Shown piece after piece: positions 8,426 to 17,065 of a stretch of DNA of 64,000 bases. Made by a program: the position numbers and the translations under genes. This stretch comes from an uncultured Clostridia bacterium. GTDB lineage: Bacteria; Bacillota; Clostridia; Christensenellales; Aristaeellaceae. The notes beneath the pieces are model-generated. The model made no database searches, had not been told where the DNA came from, and worked only from the letters and a program-made list of their open reading frames with translations. Location of the stretch: the NCBI GenBank assembly GCA_934662505.1, contig CAKUKE010000001.1, positions 248,001 to 312,000 on the forward strand. The letters are read 5' to 3'. Position 1 is the first letter of the stretch. Every line of letters begins with the position of its first letter.

Positions 8426-9085
8426 ATGGAAAAGACCTCCTATAAAACCGTGGCCGGGCCGGGCACGGACGAGTTTACGGTGGAAAAAAGCCGTTTCATC
8501 GGCATGGCGCGTCCCTGCGCCACGGAGGAGGAGGCGCTGGACTTCCTCAGGGAGACGAGAGAAAAGTACCGGGACGCCCGGCACTGCTGTTTTGCCTACA
8601 TCATCGGCCGCAACATGGGCGTCATGCGCTACAGCGACGACGGGGAGCCGGGCGGGACGGCGGGAATGCCCATCATTGAGACCATGAAGCAGACGGGAGT
8701 CACCGACTGCTGCGTGGCGGTGGTGCGCTATTTCGGAGGCATTCTGCTGGGAACAGGCGGCCTGACCCGTGCCTATCGCAGGGCTTGCACCGTGGCGCTG
8801 GCTGCCGCCGGGGTTTCCGTGATGATACCGACCGTCCGCTTTCTGGCGGAGGTGTCCTACGCAGACTGGAACCGGGTGCGCCACGCGCTGAAGGACATGC
8901 CCGTCCGGACGGAGAACGTGTCCTTCGGCGCAGCGGTGGAGGCGCAGTGCGCGGTGCCTGCGGCGGCATATGAGCGGGTTGCGGAAAAGCTGACCACCCT
9001 GTGCGACGGACGGATCGACTGCGTGACGGTGGAGGAGGGCTATATGCCCTGGCCGGATGAGGAAACGGCAGAAATGGACGGCTGA
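8426..9085 (+). CDS. yigZ: YigZ/IMPACT family protein
   Basis: Member of the conserved YigZ (UPF0029/IMPACT) family, whose biochemical role in bacteria is poorly defined. Characteristic motifs are visible: KSRFIG near residue 20, RHCCFAYI, SDDGEPGGTAGMP and VVRYFGGILLGTGGL. The start at the ATG at 8426 gives 219 residues, the standard length; upstream in-frame codons overlap tyrS and are not used. The C-terminal third corresponds to the ferredoxin-like DUF1949 region. It is transcribed with tyrS (two-base gap) and is followed by a strong terminator. Confidence 0.92.
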   Translation: MEKTSYKTVAGPGTDEFTVEKSRFIGMARPCATEEEALDFLRETREKYRDARHCCFAYIIGRNMGVMRYSDDGEPGGTAGMPIIETMKQTGVTDCCVAVVRYFGGILLGTGGLTRAYRRACTVALAAAGVSVMIPTVRFLAEVSYADWNRVRHALKDMPVRTENVSFGAAVEAQCAVPAAAYERVAEKLTTLCDGRIDCVTVEEGYMPWPDEETAEMDG

Positions 9086-9142
9086 AGCGCCGGAAAACCG
9101 GCAGCGCCTTCCGGTGCTGCATGTTTTAAAAAGCGGATTTCA

Positions 9143-9171
9143 AAAAAGAGGGACGGCGTCCCTCTTTTTTT
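9143..9171 (+). terminator. Rho-independent terminator after yigZ
   Basis: Twelve-base stem (9143-9154 with 9158-9169) with a three-base loop, reading AAAAAGAGGGAC on the left arm, directly followed by T residues. It closes the tyrS-yigZ transcript. Confidence 0.9.
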
Positions 9172-9219
9172 CTGCTTTTTTGTGGGATCAGGGAGGGGAC
9201 AGACGGGTTTCGCACCGGG

Positions 9220-9248
9220 TTTACAACAAATGAAATATGGCGTATAAT
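9220..9248 (+). promoter_or_regulatory. Promoter for glgP
   Basis: TTTACA at 9220-9225, a 17-base spacer and TATAAT at 9243-9248. The predicted start near 9255 leaves a leader of about 100 bases before the glgP start codon. Confidence 0.8.
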
Positions 9249-9257
9249 AAAATGTCG

Positions 9258-9332
9258 AAGTGGTCGCAAAACCACTTGTTCCGCGCTTGTGCGCGGTGCA
9301 TATGGCGCAGAAGAATACGCTGCGCCATTTTT
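9258..9332 (+). promoter_or_regulatory. Structured glgP leader with three hairpins, the last terminator-like
   Basis: Three consecutive stem-loops lie between promoter and gene: 9258-9264 with 9271-9277 (7 pairs), 9281-9286 with 9291-9296 (6 pairs, four-base loop), and 9302-9310 with 9320-9328 (9 pairs). The last is followed by T residues to 9332, as in an intrinsic terminator. The ribosome site GGAGG follows at 9348-9352. This layout suggests transcription attenuation, but I do not recognise a known riboswitch class, and no alternative antiterminator pairing is obvious by eye. Confidence 0.55.
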
Positions 9333-9358
9333 CGGACAGTGTAAAATGGAGGACGATT

Positions 9359-11785
9359 ATGCCCACAACCAGGTTTGACAAGGAAAGCATCAAGCAGTCC
9401 ATTATCGGCAAGCTGCAGCGCTATAACGGCCGTACGCTGGCCGACGCGACCGAACAGCAGATCTATTTTGCCGTGGCTTCCACCGTGCGGGATCAGATCA
9501 TGCAGAAATGGGTGGCCGCGCGGGAAAAGGAAAAAAACGATCAGGGCAAGCGGCTGTACTACCTGTCGGTGGAGTTTCTCACCGGGCGGAGCATGTACTG
9601 CAACATGCTCAACCTGTGCAGCGAGGAAAACTACCGTCAGGCGCTTGAGGAACTGGGCATCGACATGAAGACCGTCATGTGGGAGGAGCCGGAGCCCGGG
9701 CTGGGCAACGGCGGTCTGGGCCGTCTGGCGGCCTGCTTCATGGACAGTCTGGCCTCCCTGTCGCTGCCCGCCATGGGCTGCACCATCCGCTATGAATACG
9801 GCCTGTTCCGCCAGCGGCTGATCGACGGTCAGCAGGTGGAGGTACCCGACAACTGGCTGGAAAACGGCAATGTGTGGGAGGTGCCCGCCCCTGAAGACAC
9901 CTGCGAGGTGCACTTCGGCGGCTGGATTGAGGAAAAAAATGAAGGCGGCCGGCTGCGGTTTATTCATCACGACTACCATACCGTGGTGGCCGTGCCCTAT
10001 GATATGCCGGTGGCAGGGTACGACTGCGATACGGTCAACACCCTGCGCATGTGGCGGGCGCGCTCCCCGCAGACGCTGGACTTTGCCACCTTTTCCAGCG
10101 GCGATTATACCCGCGCCATGCAGGAGGCCGATCTGGCGACCGTCATCAGCAAGGTGCTCTACCCCGAGGACAATCACTACGAGGGCAAGGAGCTGCGGCT
10201 GAAGCAGCACTATTTTTTCACAAGCGCGACGGTGCAGTACGCCCTGAAGGATTTCAAACGCCGCTTCGGGCGCAATTTCCAGCTGCTGCCCGAAAAAATG
10301 ACCATTCATGTAAATGACACCCATCCCGGACTGGCCATCCCGGAGTTGATGCGTTTGCTGATGGACGAGGAAGGACTGGGCTGGGACGAGGCCAGCGATA
10401 TCGTGCGCCGCACGGTGGCCTACACCAACCATACGGTGCTTTCGGAAGCGCTGGAAAAATGGCCGGAAAAAATGATGCAGGATCTGGTACCCCGTATTTA
10501 TATGATCCTGCAGGAGATCAACCGCCGCGTGTGCGCCGATCTGGCGGAGCGCTATCATAACGGCTGCGACCCCCGCATCGCCAAAATGGCCGTGACCGCC
10601 TACGACATGGTGCACATGGCCAACCTGTGCGTCGCCATGAGTTATTCCGTCAACGGGGTCAGCCAGCTGCACGGGGATATTCTCCGGCGGGACACCTTCC
10701 ACGACTATTATGAGATTTTTCCGGAAAAGTTCAGCGCCATTACCAACGGCATCACCCATCGCCGGTGGCTGATGAACTGCAACCCGGAATTGACGGCGCT
10801 GATCAACGAGACCATCGGCACCGGGTGGATCAAGGAGCCCGAACGGCTCAGCGAACTGCTGCCCAGCCGGGAAGACGCGGCCTTCCGGGAAAAGTTCGCC
10901 GCCATCAAGCGGGATAACAAGCAGAATTTCAGCGACTTCCTTTACCGACGTCAGGGCATGCGGGTGTCGCCGGATTTCATTTTCGATGTGCAGGCCAAGC
11001 GGCTGCATGAATACAAGCGGCAGCTGCTCAACGCCATTCACATTCTGGTGCTCTACAACCGCATCATGGACGACCCCAACTTCACCATGCGGCCCCGGGC
11101 GTTCATTTTCGGCGCCAAGGCCGCGCCGGCCTATTACATGGCCAAGCAGATCATCCGCCTGATCCTGGCCATTTCCAGGCTGATTGACCGGACGCCCCGC
11201 GCCCGGGAAATGCTGAAGGTGGTGTTTCTGGAGAATTACGACGTATCCGGCGCGGAAGCGCTCATGCCCGCGGCGGATCTGTCCGAGCAGCTGTCCACCG
11301 CAGGCAAGGAGGCCAGCGGCACCGGCAATATGAAATTCATGATGAACGGCGCGCTGACCATCGGCACCATGGACGGCGCCAATATCGAGATCTGCCAGCA
11401 GGTTGGGGAGGAAAACATCTACATTTTCGGCATGCGCACGGATACCGTGGCGGCGCTGCAGCGCGAGGGCGGCTATTCGCCCATGCGCATTTATGAGACC
11501 AACGCCGAACTGCGCCGGGCGCTGACGCAGATCATCGACGGCACGCTGATGCCCGACAACCCCGCCGCGCTGCAGGACATTTACCACAACCTGCTCTTCA
11601 GCGATCCCTATTTTGTGCTGAAGGACTTCGGTTCCTATTCCATGGCGCAGCGCCGCACGGAGGCGGACTACAGGGATCGGGACAAATGGCTGCGCATGGC
11701 CGTGACCAATACCGCCATGTCCGGCGTATTCTCCTCCGACCGCACCATCAGGGAGTACAACGACCTGATTTGGCACCTGCGCTGA
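9359..11785 (+). CDS. glgP: Glycogen/starch phosphorylase
   Basis: PLP-dependent phosphorylase that releases glucose 1-phosphate from glycogen or maltodextrin. Family landmarks: LTGRSMYCNML and GNGGLGRLAACFMDSLA near the N-terminus, the DTHP motif, and the PLP-lysine block EASGTGNMKFMMNGALTIG with K659. The chosen ATG at 9359 has a GGAGG site at 9348-9352 and gives 808 residues, typical of bacterial GlgP/MalP; an upstream in-frame start at 9260 falls within the leader hairpins. No other glycogen genes are adjacent. Its own promoter and structured leader suggest independent regulation. Confidence 0.96.
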   Translation: MPTTRFDKESIKQSIIGKLQRYNGRTLADATEQQIYFAVASTVRDQIMQKWVAAREKEKNDQGKRLYYLSVEFLTGRSMYCNMLNLCSEENYRQALEELGIDMKTVMWEEPEPGLGNGGLGRLAACFMDSLASLSLPAMGCTIRYEYGLFRQRLIDGQQVEVPDNWLENGNVWEVPAPEDTCEVHFGGWIEEKNEGGRLRFIHHDYHTVVAVPYDMPVAGYDCDTVNTLRMWRARSPQTLDFATFSSGDYTRAMQEADLATVISKVLYPEDNHYEGKELRLKQHYFFTSATVQYALKDFKRRFGRNFQLLPEKMTIHVNDTHPGLAIPELMRLLMDEEGLGWDEASDIVRRTVAYTNHTVLSEALEKWPEKMMQDLVPRIYMILQEINRRVCADLAERYHNGCDPRIAKMAVTAYDMVHMANLCVAMSYSVNGVSQLHGDILRRDTFHDYYEIFPEKFSAITNGITHRRWLMNCNPELTALINETIGTGWIKEPERLSELLPSREDAAFREKFAAIKRDNKQNFSDFLYRRQGMRVSPDFIFDVQAKRLHEYKRQLLNAIHILVLYNRIMDDPNFTMRPRAFIFGAKAAPAYYMAKQIIRLILAISRLIDRTPRAREMLKVVFLENYDVSGAEALMPAADLSEQLSTAGKEASGTGNMKFMMNGALTIGTMDGANIEICQQVGEENIYIFGMRTDTVAALQREGGYSPMRIYETNAELRRALTQIIDGTLMPDNPAALQDIYHNLLFSDPYFVLKDFGSYSMAQRRTEADYRDRDKWLRMAVTNTAMSGVFSSDRTIREYNDLIWHLR

Positions 11786-11804
11786 AGGGCGCAGGCAGGG
11801 GGGC

Positions 11805-11833
11805 TTGCAACATTTGCGATTATCCTGTATACT
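11805..11833 (+). promoter_or_regulatory. Promoter for yloU-fakA
   Basis: TTGCAA at 11805-11810, a 17-base spacer and TATACT at 11828-11833, about 60 bases ahead of the yloU start codon. Confidence 0.75.
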
Positions 11834-11893
11834 ATGATGTGTCCCGGCGTCCCTTTGGACGGCGGGCGGAACCTATGAAGGAGGTTCGCAGTC

Positions 11894-12244
11894 ATGGAAT
11901 GTAAAATCAAAAACGATATTGGCACCATTTACATCAACGAGGACGTGCTGCTCAAGGTGGTTGGCTACGCCGCGCTGGAATGCTACGGCATCGTGGCCAT
12001 GTCCTCCAAGCGCGCCAAGGACGGTCTGGTGGAGTGGCTGGGCCGCGAAAACCTGAGCAAGGGCGTGCAGGTTCGCATGGTGGAAGATCAGCTGGATGTG
12101 GATCTGTTCATCGTGGTGGAATACGGCATTTCCGTGGCCGAGGTGTGCAAGACCATCGTGGAAGTGGTCAAGTACAAGCTGGAAAGCATGACGGGCGTGA
12201 AGGTGCGCCGGGTCAACATCTCGGTGGAAGGCATCCGCGTGTAA
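11894..12244 (+). CDS. yloU: Asp23/Gls24 family envelope stress protein, YloU-like
   Basis: Small cytoplasmic Asp23/Gls24 (DUF322) protein of 116 residues. The pattern of a short beta segment (GTIYINEDVLLKVVGYAALECYGIVAMSS), then VDLFIVVEYGISVAEVCK and a C-terminal GVKVRRVNISVEGI is diagnostic. Members have been linked to cell-envelope homeostasis; the precise role here is unknown. An AAGGAGG site precedes the ATG. It stands 24 bases ahead of fakA, the same order as yloU-yloV in Bacillus subtilis, so the two are probably cotranscribed. Confidence 0.92.
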   Translation: MECKIKNDIGTIYINEDVLLKVVGYAALECYGIVAMSSKRAKDGLVEWLGRENLSKGVQVRMVEDQLDVDLFIVVEYGISVAEVCKTIVEVVKYKLESMTGVKVRRVNISVEGIRV

Positions 12245-12268
12245 CGCGAACGAACGGAGGGACGACTC

Positions 12269-13912
12269 TTGATTGCAGTCAAAACCATTGATGGGTTGCT
12301 TTTGCGTGAAATGGTGATCGCGGGCGCCGGGCTGTTGGAAAAAAACCGGGAAGCGGTGGACGCGCTGAATGTGTTCCCCGTGCCGGACGGAGATACGGGT
12401 ACCAATATGTCCCTGACCATGAAGAGTGCGACCCGCGAGATCAACCAGCAGGAGTATCACCGCGCCTGCGACGCCGCCAATGCTCTGGCCAAGGGGGCGC
12501 TGCGGGGCGCCCGCGGCAACAGCGGCGTCATCACCAGCCAGATTTACCGCGGCTTTGCCCGTGCGCTGGACGGCGTGGACGAAATTACCCCCGTGCAGTT
12601 CGCCGCCGCGCTCAAGAGCGGTGCGGACACGGCCTATAAGGCGGTCATGAAGCCGAAGGAAGGCACCATTCTGACGGTCATCCGTGTGCTGGCGGAGGAC
12701 GCGGTGCGTCAGGCGGAAATGACGCCGGACGATTATGACGCCCTGTTTACCACCATTCTCAAAAGCGGCGAGGCCATCCTGAACCGTACGCCCGACATGC
12801 TGCCCGTGCTCAAGCAGGCAGGGGTGGTGGATGCGGGCGGCCGGGGGCTGATGCTTATTCTGACCGGCTATGCCGCCGTGCTGCGGGGCGAGGAGATCGA
12901 TACGCCGCCCCAGACCGTCGGCGCGGTGGAGGCACAGTTTACGGACGATCACGAAAGTCTGGAGAACATCCAGTTCGCCTACTGCACGGAGTTTCTGGTG
13001 CAGCGGCTCAAGGAGCATGTCACCGAGGCGGACGTGGATACCTTCCGCCGCCGGCTCAACCGGATCGGCGACTGCGTGCTGGTGGTCAATGACGGCGAAT
13101 ATGTGAAGGTGCATGTGCACACCAACGATCCCGGCAAGGCGCTTCAATATGGTCTGGAGCTGGGTGAGCTGGTGAACCTGAAAATTGAAAACATGGTGGA
13201 GCAGCACCGGGAAAACGTGCGCAAGCGGGAAGAAAAGGAAAAGAAAGAGCCGCCCAAGCCCTTCGGCATGGTGTCCGTCAGTCTGGGCGACGGTTTTGCC
13301 GATATTTTCCGGGATCTGCAGGTGGACACCGTGGTGGACGGCGGTCAGACCATGAACCCCTCCATCGAGGATCTGCAAAAAGCGGTGGACGCGGTGAATG
13401 CGGAAACGGTGTTTGTGTTCCCCAACAACGGCAACGTCATTCTGGCCGCCCAGCAGGCGGCGGAAATCGCGTCCAAGCCGGTGAAGGTCATTCCCACAAA
13501 AAACGTGGCGATGGGCATCGCAGCGGCGGTGGCCTTCGATCCCGATCTGGATGCGGACGAAAACGCCCGGCGGATGGACGAGGCGGCGCAGCGGGTGCGT
13601 ACGGGCACCGTGACCTACGCCGTGCGCAACAGCGAGTTTGAAAACCTGCACATTACCGAGGGCGACATCATCGGTCTGCTCAACGGGAAGGTGACCATCC
13701 GGTCGGACAGCATCCCGGACGTGGCGCTGGCGCTGGTCAAGGACATCGTCACCGAGGACGACGGGCTGATCACCCTCTATTACGGCGAGGATACCAGGGA
13801 AGAGGATGCCCGGGCGCTGGCGAAGGAGATCGAGGAAATGTATCCCGACTGCGACGTGGACGTGCATCGCGGCGGACAGCCCCTGTACTACTATCTGATC
13901 GCGGTAGAATAA
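12269..13912 (+). CDS. fakA: Fatty acid kinase subunit A, DAK2-domain protein (YloV)
   Basis: ATP-binding subunit that phosphorylates fatty acids bound to FakB. The N-terminal DAK2 domain begins MIAVKTIDGLLLREMVIAG and carries NVFPVPDGDTGTNM, the nucleotide and metal-binding loop, then KGALRGARGNSGVI. A middle linker and a C-terminal FakA domain (FVFPNNGNVILAAQQAAEI) complete the 547-residue protein. The start is TTG at 12269, with GGAGG at 12256-12260 eight bases upstream. No fakB is in the window. The order yloU-fakA-recG matches Bacillus subtilis apart from missing sdaA genes. Confidence 0.93.
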   Translation: MIAVKTIDGLLLREMVIAGAGLLEKNREAVDALNVFPVPDGDTGTNMSLTMKSATREINQQEYHRACDAANALAKGALRGARGNSGVITSQIYRGFARALDGVDEITPVQFAAALKSGADTAYKAVMKPKEGTILTVIRVLAEDAVRQAEMTPDDYDALFTTILKSGEAILNRTPDMLPVLKQAGVVDAGGRGLMLILTGYAAVLRGEEIDTPPQTVGAVEAQFTDDHESLENIQFAYCTEFLVQRLKEHVTEADVDTFRRRLNRIGDCVLVVNDGEYVKVHVHTNDPGKALQYGLELGELVNLKIENMVEQHRENVRKREEKEKKEPPKPFGMVSVSLGDGFADIFRDLQVDTVVDGGQTMNPSIEDLQKAVDAVNAETVFVFPNNGNVILAAQQAAEIASKPVKVIPTKNVAMGIAAAVAFDPDLDADENARRMDEAAQRVRTGTVTYAVRNSEFENLHITEGDIIGLLNGKVTIRSDSIPDVALALVKDIVTEDDGLITLYYGEDTREEDARALAKEIEEMYPDCDVDVHRGGQPLYYYLIAVE

Positions 13913-13926
13913 AAAAAGGCATGGCG

Positions 13927-13960
13927 GGACGCGGTTTGTGAAGAATCGCGTCCTTTTTTT
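13927..13960 (+). terminator. Rho-independent terminator after fakA
   Basis: Seven-base stem GGACGCG (13927-13933) with CGCGTCC (13947-13953), then seven T. Only 19 bases separate it from recG, so read-through into recG remains possible. Confidence 0.85.
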
Positions 13961-13979
13961 CTGAAAGGGGAGGGTGAAA

Positions 13980-15989
13980 ATGCAGCTGGACGAACTGCGC
14001 GGGCTGGGTAAAACCCGGCTGGAAGCGCTGCGCAAGGCGGGCATATGCACCCTGACTGACCTGCTTTTGACCCTGCCCGCAGGGTATCAGGACACCACCT
14101 CAATAACGCCCGTCGCACAGGTGGCGCCCGGTTCGGACGTGACGGTGGAAGGCTTTGTGGTCAACCGCCCCAAGGCGGTGCGGTTCCGTGGTAAATGCAC
14201 CGTGCACGTGCGGCTGCGGGATGACAGCTGCGGCCGGGGCGGGCTGGACGCGGTGTTTTTCAATCAGCCATGGGCGGCGGAGCAGTTTCATGAAAACGAT
14301 CAGGTGACCCTGTACGGGCGTATACAGCCGGATAAGCAGGGACGGCTGCATCTGTATAACCCGACCCGCGTGACGGAGAAGGGGCTGACGCCCGTATACC
14401 GTGCCATCCCGTCGATACCGGGAAAGCTGATGCGGGACGTGATGCGTCAGGCGTTGACCCAGCTGGACGACTGCTGCCCGGAAACGTTGCCGGAAGGACT
14501 GCGCAGGCGGTACGCGCTGTGTGAGCGGAATTTCGCCCTGCGGCAGGCACATTTTCCGGACAGCCGCGCCAGTCTGGATATTGCCCTGCGCCGCATGGCC
14601 TTTGAGGAAGCGTTGACCGTGCAGGCGGCTGCCCGCATCCTGCGGGGGGAGCGGACGGAAGGCGTGCGCATGGCCGTACCGGCGGGGACGGCACAGCGCT
14701 TCTGGGAAAGCCTTTCCTTTCCCCCGACGGGAGCGCAGCGCAGGGTGCTGGACGAGATCATCGGCGACCTGAACGGGTCTTTTGCCATGGGACGCATGGT
14801 GCAGGGCGACGTGGGCTGCGGAAAAACCGCCGTGGCGCTGGGCGCCATGTACGCCGCCGCGCTGGCAGGGTACCAGAGCGCGCTGATGGCGCCCACCGAA
14901 ATTCTGGCGCGGCAGCATCTGGAAAGCGCGCAGCGGGTGCTGGAGCCGCTGGGTGTTCGCTGCGGTCTGCTGCTGGGCGGCATGAAAGCGGCGGAAAAAC
15001 GGGAAGCGCTGGCGCAGACGGCTTCCGGCGCGTGGCAGGCGGTGATCGGCACCCATGCGCTCTTATCGGATGCCGTGCGCTATCAGAAGCTGGGGCTGGT
15101 CATCACGGATGAACAGCACCGTTTCGGTGTGCGGCAGCGCAGGGTGCTGTCTGATAAGGGAACGGAGACGCCCAACGCGCTGGTCATGTCGGCCACGCCC
15201 ATTCCCCGTTCGCTGTCGCTGGTGCTTTACGGAGATCTGGATCTGTCTGTGGTGGATGAAATGCCGCCCGGCCGCACGCCTGTGACGACCCGTATCGTGC
15301 CCGAAAGCAAGCGGGAAGGGCTGTACGGCTTTATCCGTCAGGAGGTGGCCGCGGGTCGGCAGACCTATATCGTCTGTCCGCTGGTGGAGGAGAATGAAAC
15401 GCTGAACGTGCGGTCGGCGCAGCAGACCTTTGCTGAACTGTCGGGAGGCCCCCTCCGGGGATTGCGGCTGGGCGTGACCTACGGCGAGCAGGATCCGGCG
15501 GAAAAGGACAGAACCCTGACGGCGTTCGCCCGGGGCGAAATGGATGTGCTGGTGGCGACCACCGTCATTGAGGTGGGGGTGAACGTGCCGAACGCGACGG
15601 TCATGGTCATTGAGAACGCCGACCGTTTCGGATTGTCCCAGCTGCATCAGCTGAGGGGCCGGGTCGGACGGGGCGCGGAGAAAAGCTGGTGCTTTCTCAT
15701 GGCGGAAAAAAATGAACGGCTGGATGCATTGTGCGCGACAAACGACGGGTTTGAAATTGCCCGCCGGGATCTGGCGCTGCGGGGACCGGGCGATTTTCTG
15801 GGCACCCGCCAGCACGGCGAGGCTTCCCTTGCGTCCCTTGCGCTGGCAGGCAACGGGAAGGTGCTGGAGGAGACCCACCGTTGCCTGAAGGAACTGCTGA
15901 CGCCGGTATACGCGGACGAATGGGCGGCGGTGCGCGCGCAGGCGGTTCGTTTTCTGGGCAAACGGATGGAGCAGGTGGCCATGAACTGA
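13980..15989 (+). CDS. recG: ATP-dependent DNA helicase RecG
   Basis: Remodels stalled replication forks and Holliday junctions. The N-terminal wedge region (GLGKTRLEALRKAGI, then an OB-fold with RAIPSIPGKLM) precedes a superfamily 2 helicase core. Walker A GDVGCGKT is at 276-283, DEQH at 377-380, SATPIPRSL follows, and the C-terminal half has VATTVIEVGVNVPNA and QLRGRVGRG. The ATG at 13980 is five bases past GGGGAGGG; a GTG at 13974 overlaps that site and is rejected. Length is 669 residues, normal for RecG. An intrinsic terminator follows. Confidence 0.96.
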   Translation: MQLDELRGLGKTRLEALRKAGICTLTDLLLTLPAGYQDTTSITPVAQVAPGSDVTVEGFVVNRPKAVRFRGKCTVHVRLRDDSCGRGGLDAVFFNQPWAAEQFHENDQVTLYGRIQPDKQGRLHLYNPTRVTEKGLTPVYRAIPSIPGKLMRDVMRQALTQLDDCCPETLPEGLRRRYALCERNFALRQAHFPDSRASLDIALRRMAFEEALTVQAAARILRGERTEGVRMAVPAGTAQRFWESLSFPPTGAQRRVLDEIIGDLNGSFAMGRMVQGDVGCGKTAVALGAMYAAALAGYQSALMAPTEILARQHLESAQRVLEPLGVRCGLLLGGMKAAEKREALAQTASGAWQAVIGTHALLSDAVRYQKLGLVITDEQHRFGVRQRRVLSDKGTETPNALVMSATPIPRSLSLVLYGDLDLSVVDEMPPGRTPVTTRIVPESKREGLYGFIRQEVAAGRQTYIVCPLVEENETLNVRSAQQTFAELSGGPLRGLRLGVTYGEQDPAEKDRTLTAFARGEMDVLVATTVIEVGVNVPNATVMVIENADRFGLSQLHQLRGRVGRGAEKSWCFLMAEKNERLDALCATNDGFEIARRDLALRGPGDFLGTRQHGEASLASLALAGNGKVLEETHRCLKELLTPVYADEWAAVRAQAVRFLGKRMEQVAMN

Positions 15990-15990
15990 A

Positions 15991-16015
15991 AAAGCCGCAT
16001 CTGCGGCTTTTTTTT
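15991..16015 (+). terminator. Rho-independent terminator after recG
   Basis: Nine-base stem AAAGCCGCA (15991-15999) with TGCGGCTTT (16002-16010) and a run of eight T ending at 16015. Confidence 0.92.
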
Positions 16016-16099
16016 CGTGCAATGAAACAGGGGGTGAAAATCGACCGTCCAAACGGAAGGGCGGACGTCGTGCCGCCCCCCTGTTGAAGGGGAAAAGGG

Positions 16100-16927
16100 T
16101 TATTCCCGCAGCGCCTTGGGTGAACAGCCGTACATTTTTCGGAAAGCCCGCAGGAAGGCGGTGTAATCTGAAAAACCGCTGGCCTGCGCGGACAGAAGCA
16201 CCGGCTCGCCGCTGCGGATGCGCGCGGCGGCGGCGATGAGCCGTTTTTGCAGAATGTACTGGTGCACAGTGCACCCGGTGCGGCGGCGGAAGGCGTGCAT
16301 CAGGTAGGAAGGGCTCAGGTAGAAGCGCCCGGACAATTGCTCCACCGACAGATCTTCCTGAAGATGGTGGTTGATGTAGGCCAGCATTTCATTGAAGCGG
16401 GGATCGGAGGTGACCGCGTCGCCGATGGCGGAAGCAGGCTGGGTCATGTGCGGGCTCAACTCCAGCAGAAACTGGAGCAGGTACGTATCTGCCATCAGCC
16501 CGTGCCCGTCAAATTCCGCCTTGGCGCACCGCTCCACCTGAGACAACTGGTCGATCATGGTCTGTCTGCGGGCGGGGGAGGGACGGTACAGGCCGCTGCC
16601 GGCAGGGTGGGGACGGGCAAAGATCCGCGTCAGCGCTGGTTCGCGGAAGGCGGCAAGATATTCGTCTTTGATCCATAGAATGTACCGTTCGTACACGCTT
16701 TCACCGTGGAGTCTGGACTGATGGATCTGATGGCGGGGAATGACGAGCATGTCGCCCGGCTCCAGACGGTAGGCGCTGCCCTCCATGACGTAGGTGACGT
16801 GGCCGGTCAGGCAGAAAATGAGTTTGTGAAAGTCATGGCTGTGGGTGTCAAAGTCCAGATCCCGTTGGTCGCTGGAGTGAAAAAGACGGTAGTTCTCGTG
16901 CAGATAACCCCGATTGACGACGGACAT
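16100..16927 (-). CDS. AraC-family transcriptional regulator with cupin sensor
   Basis: Likely sugar- or metabolite-responsive regulator. The N-terminal ~100 residues form a cupin (FDTHSHDFHKLIFCLTG, then LEPGDMLVIPRHQIHQS). The C-terminal ~100 residues hold two helix-turn-helix motifs of AraC type (LSVEQLSGRFYLSPSYLMHAFRR and SGFSDYTAFLRAFRKMYG). The ATG at 16927 lies seven bases after GGAGGT; the ATG at 16939 is part of that ribosome site and is rejected. It diverges from a dicarboxylate symporter gene, an obvious candidate target, but no substrate can be deduced. Confidence 0.9.
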   Translation of the reverse strand: MSVVNRGYLHENYRLFHSSDQRDLDFDTHSHDFHKLIFCLTGHVTYVMEGSAYRLEPGDMLVIPRHQIHQSRLHGESVYERYILWIKDEYLAAFREPALTRIFARPHPAGSGLYRPSPARRQTMIDQLSQVERCAKAEFDGHGLMADTYLLQFLLELSPHMTQPASAIGDAVTSDPRFNEMLAYINHHLQEDLSVEQLSGRFYLSPSYLMHAFRRRTGCTVHQYILQKRLIAAAARIRSGEPVLLSAQASGFSDYTAFLRAFRKMYGCSPKALRE

Positions 16928-16973
16928 GCAGACCTCCATTCAGCATTTTTTGCAGTATTATGGATATATAATA

Positions 16974-16985
16974 CACTGTTCAGTG
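16974..16985. repeat. Palindrome in the araC-symporter intergenic region
   Basis: CACTGTTCAGTG is a perfect inverted repeat with five-base arms and a two-base centre. It lies between the divergent genes, overlapping the position where a -35 would be for the TATAAT at 17000-17005 that faces the symporter. Possible operator; AraC proteins more often use direct repeats, so the binder is uncertain. Confidence 0.4.
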
Positions 16986-16999
16986 CAAAAAAGCAATGC

Positions 17000-17005
17000 T
17001 ATAAT
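17000..17005 (+). promoter_or_regulatory. Candidate -10 element for the symporter gene
   Basis: TATAAT at 17000-17005, preceded by TGC (extended -10). The -35 position 17 bases upstream reads TGTTCA, which is weak and lies inside the 16974-16985 palindrome, consistent with a regulated promoter. Confidence 0.55.
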
Positions 17006-17065
17006 GGCAAAGTGCTGGAAAACATCGGATGAAAGCTCAATGTAAAAGACGGTGAGGGATCAAGC

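Noticed and set aside
9221..11776. An 851-codon open frame opposite glgP
   Set aside because: Complete shadow of a well-conserved phosphorylase gene; no ribosome site and no family.
12088..12444. A minus-strand frame opposite yloU-fakA
   Set aside because: Ser/Thr/Arg-rich shadow of two conserved genes without its own signals.
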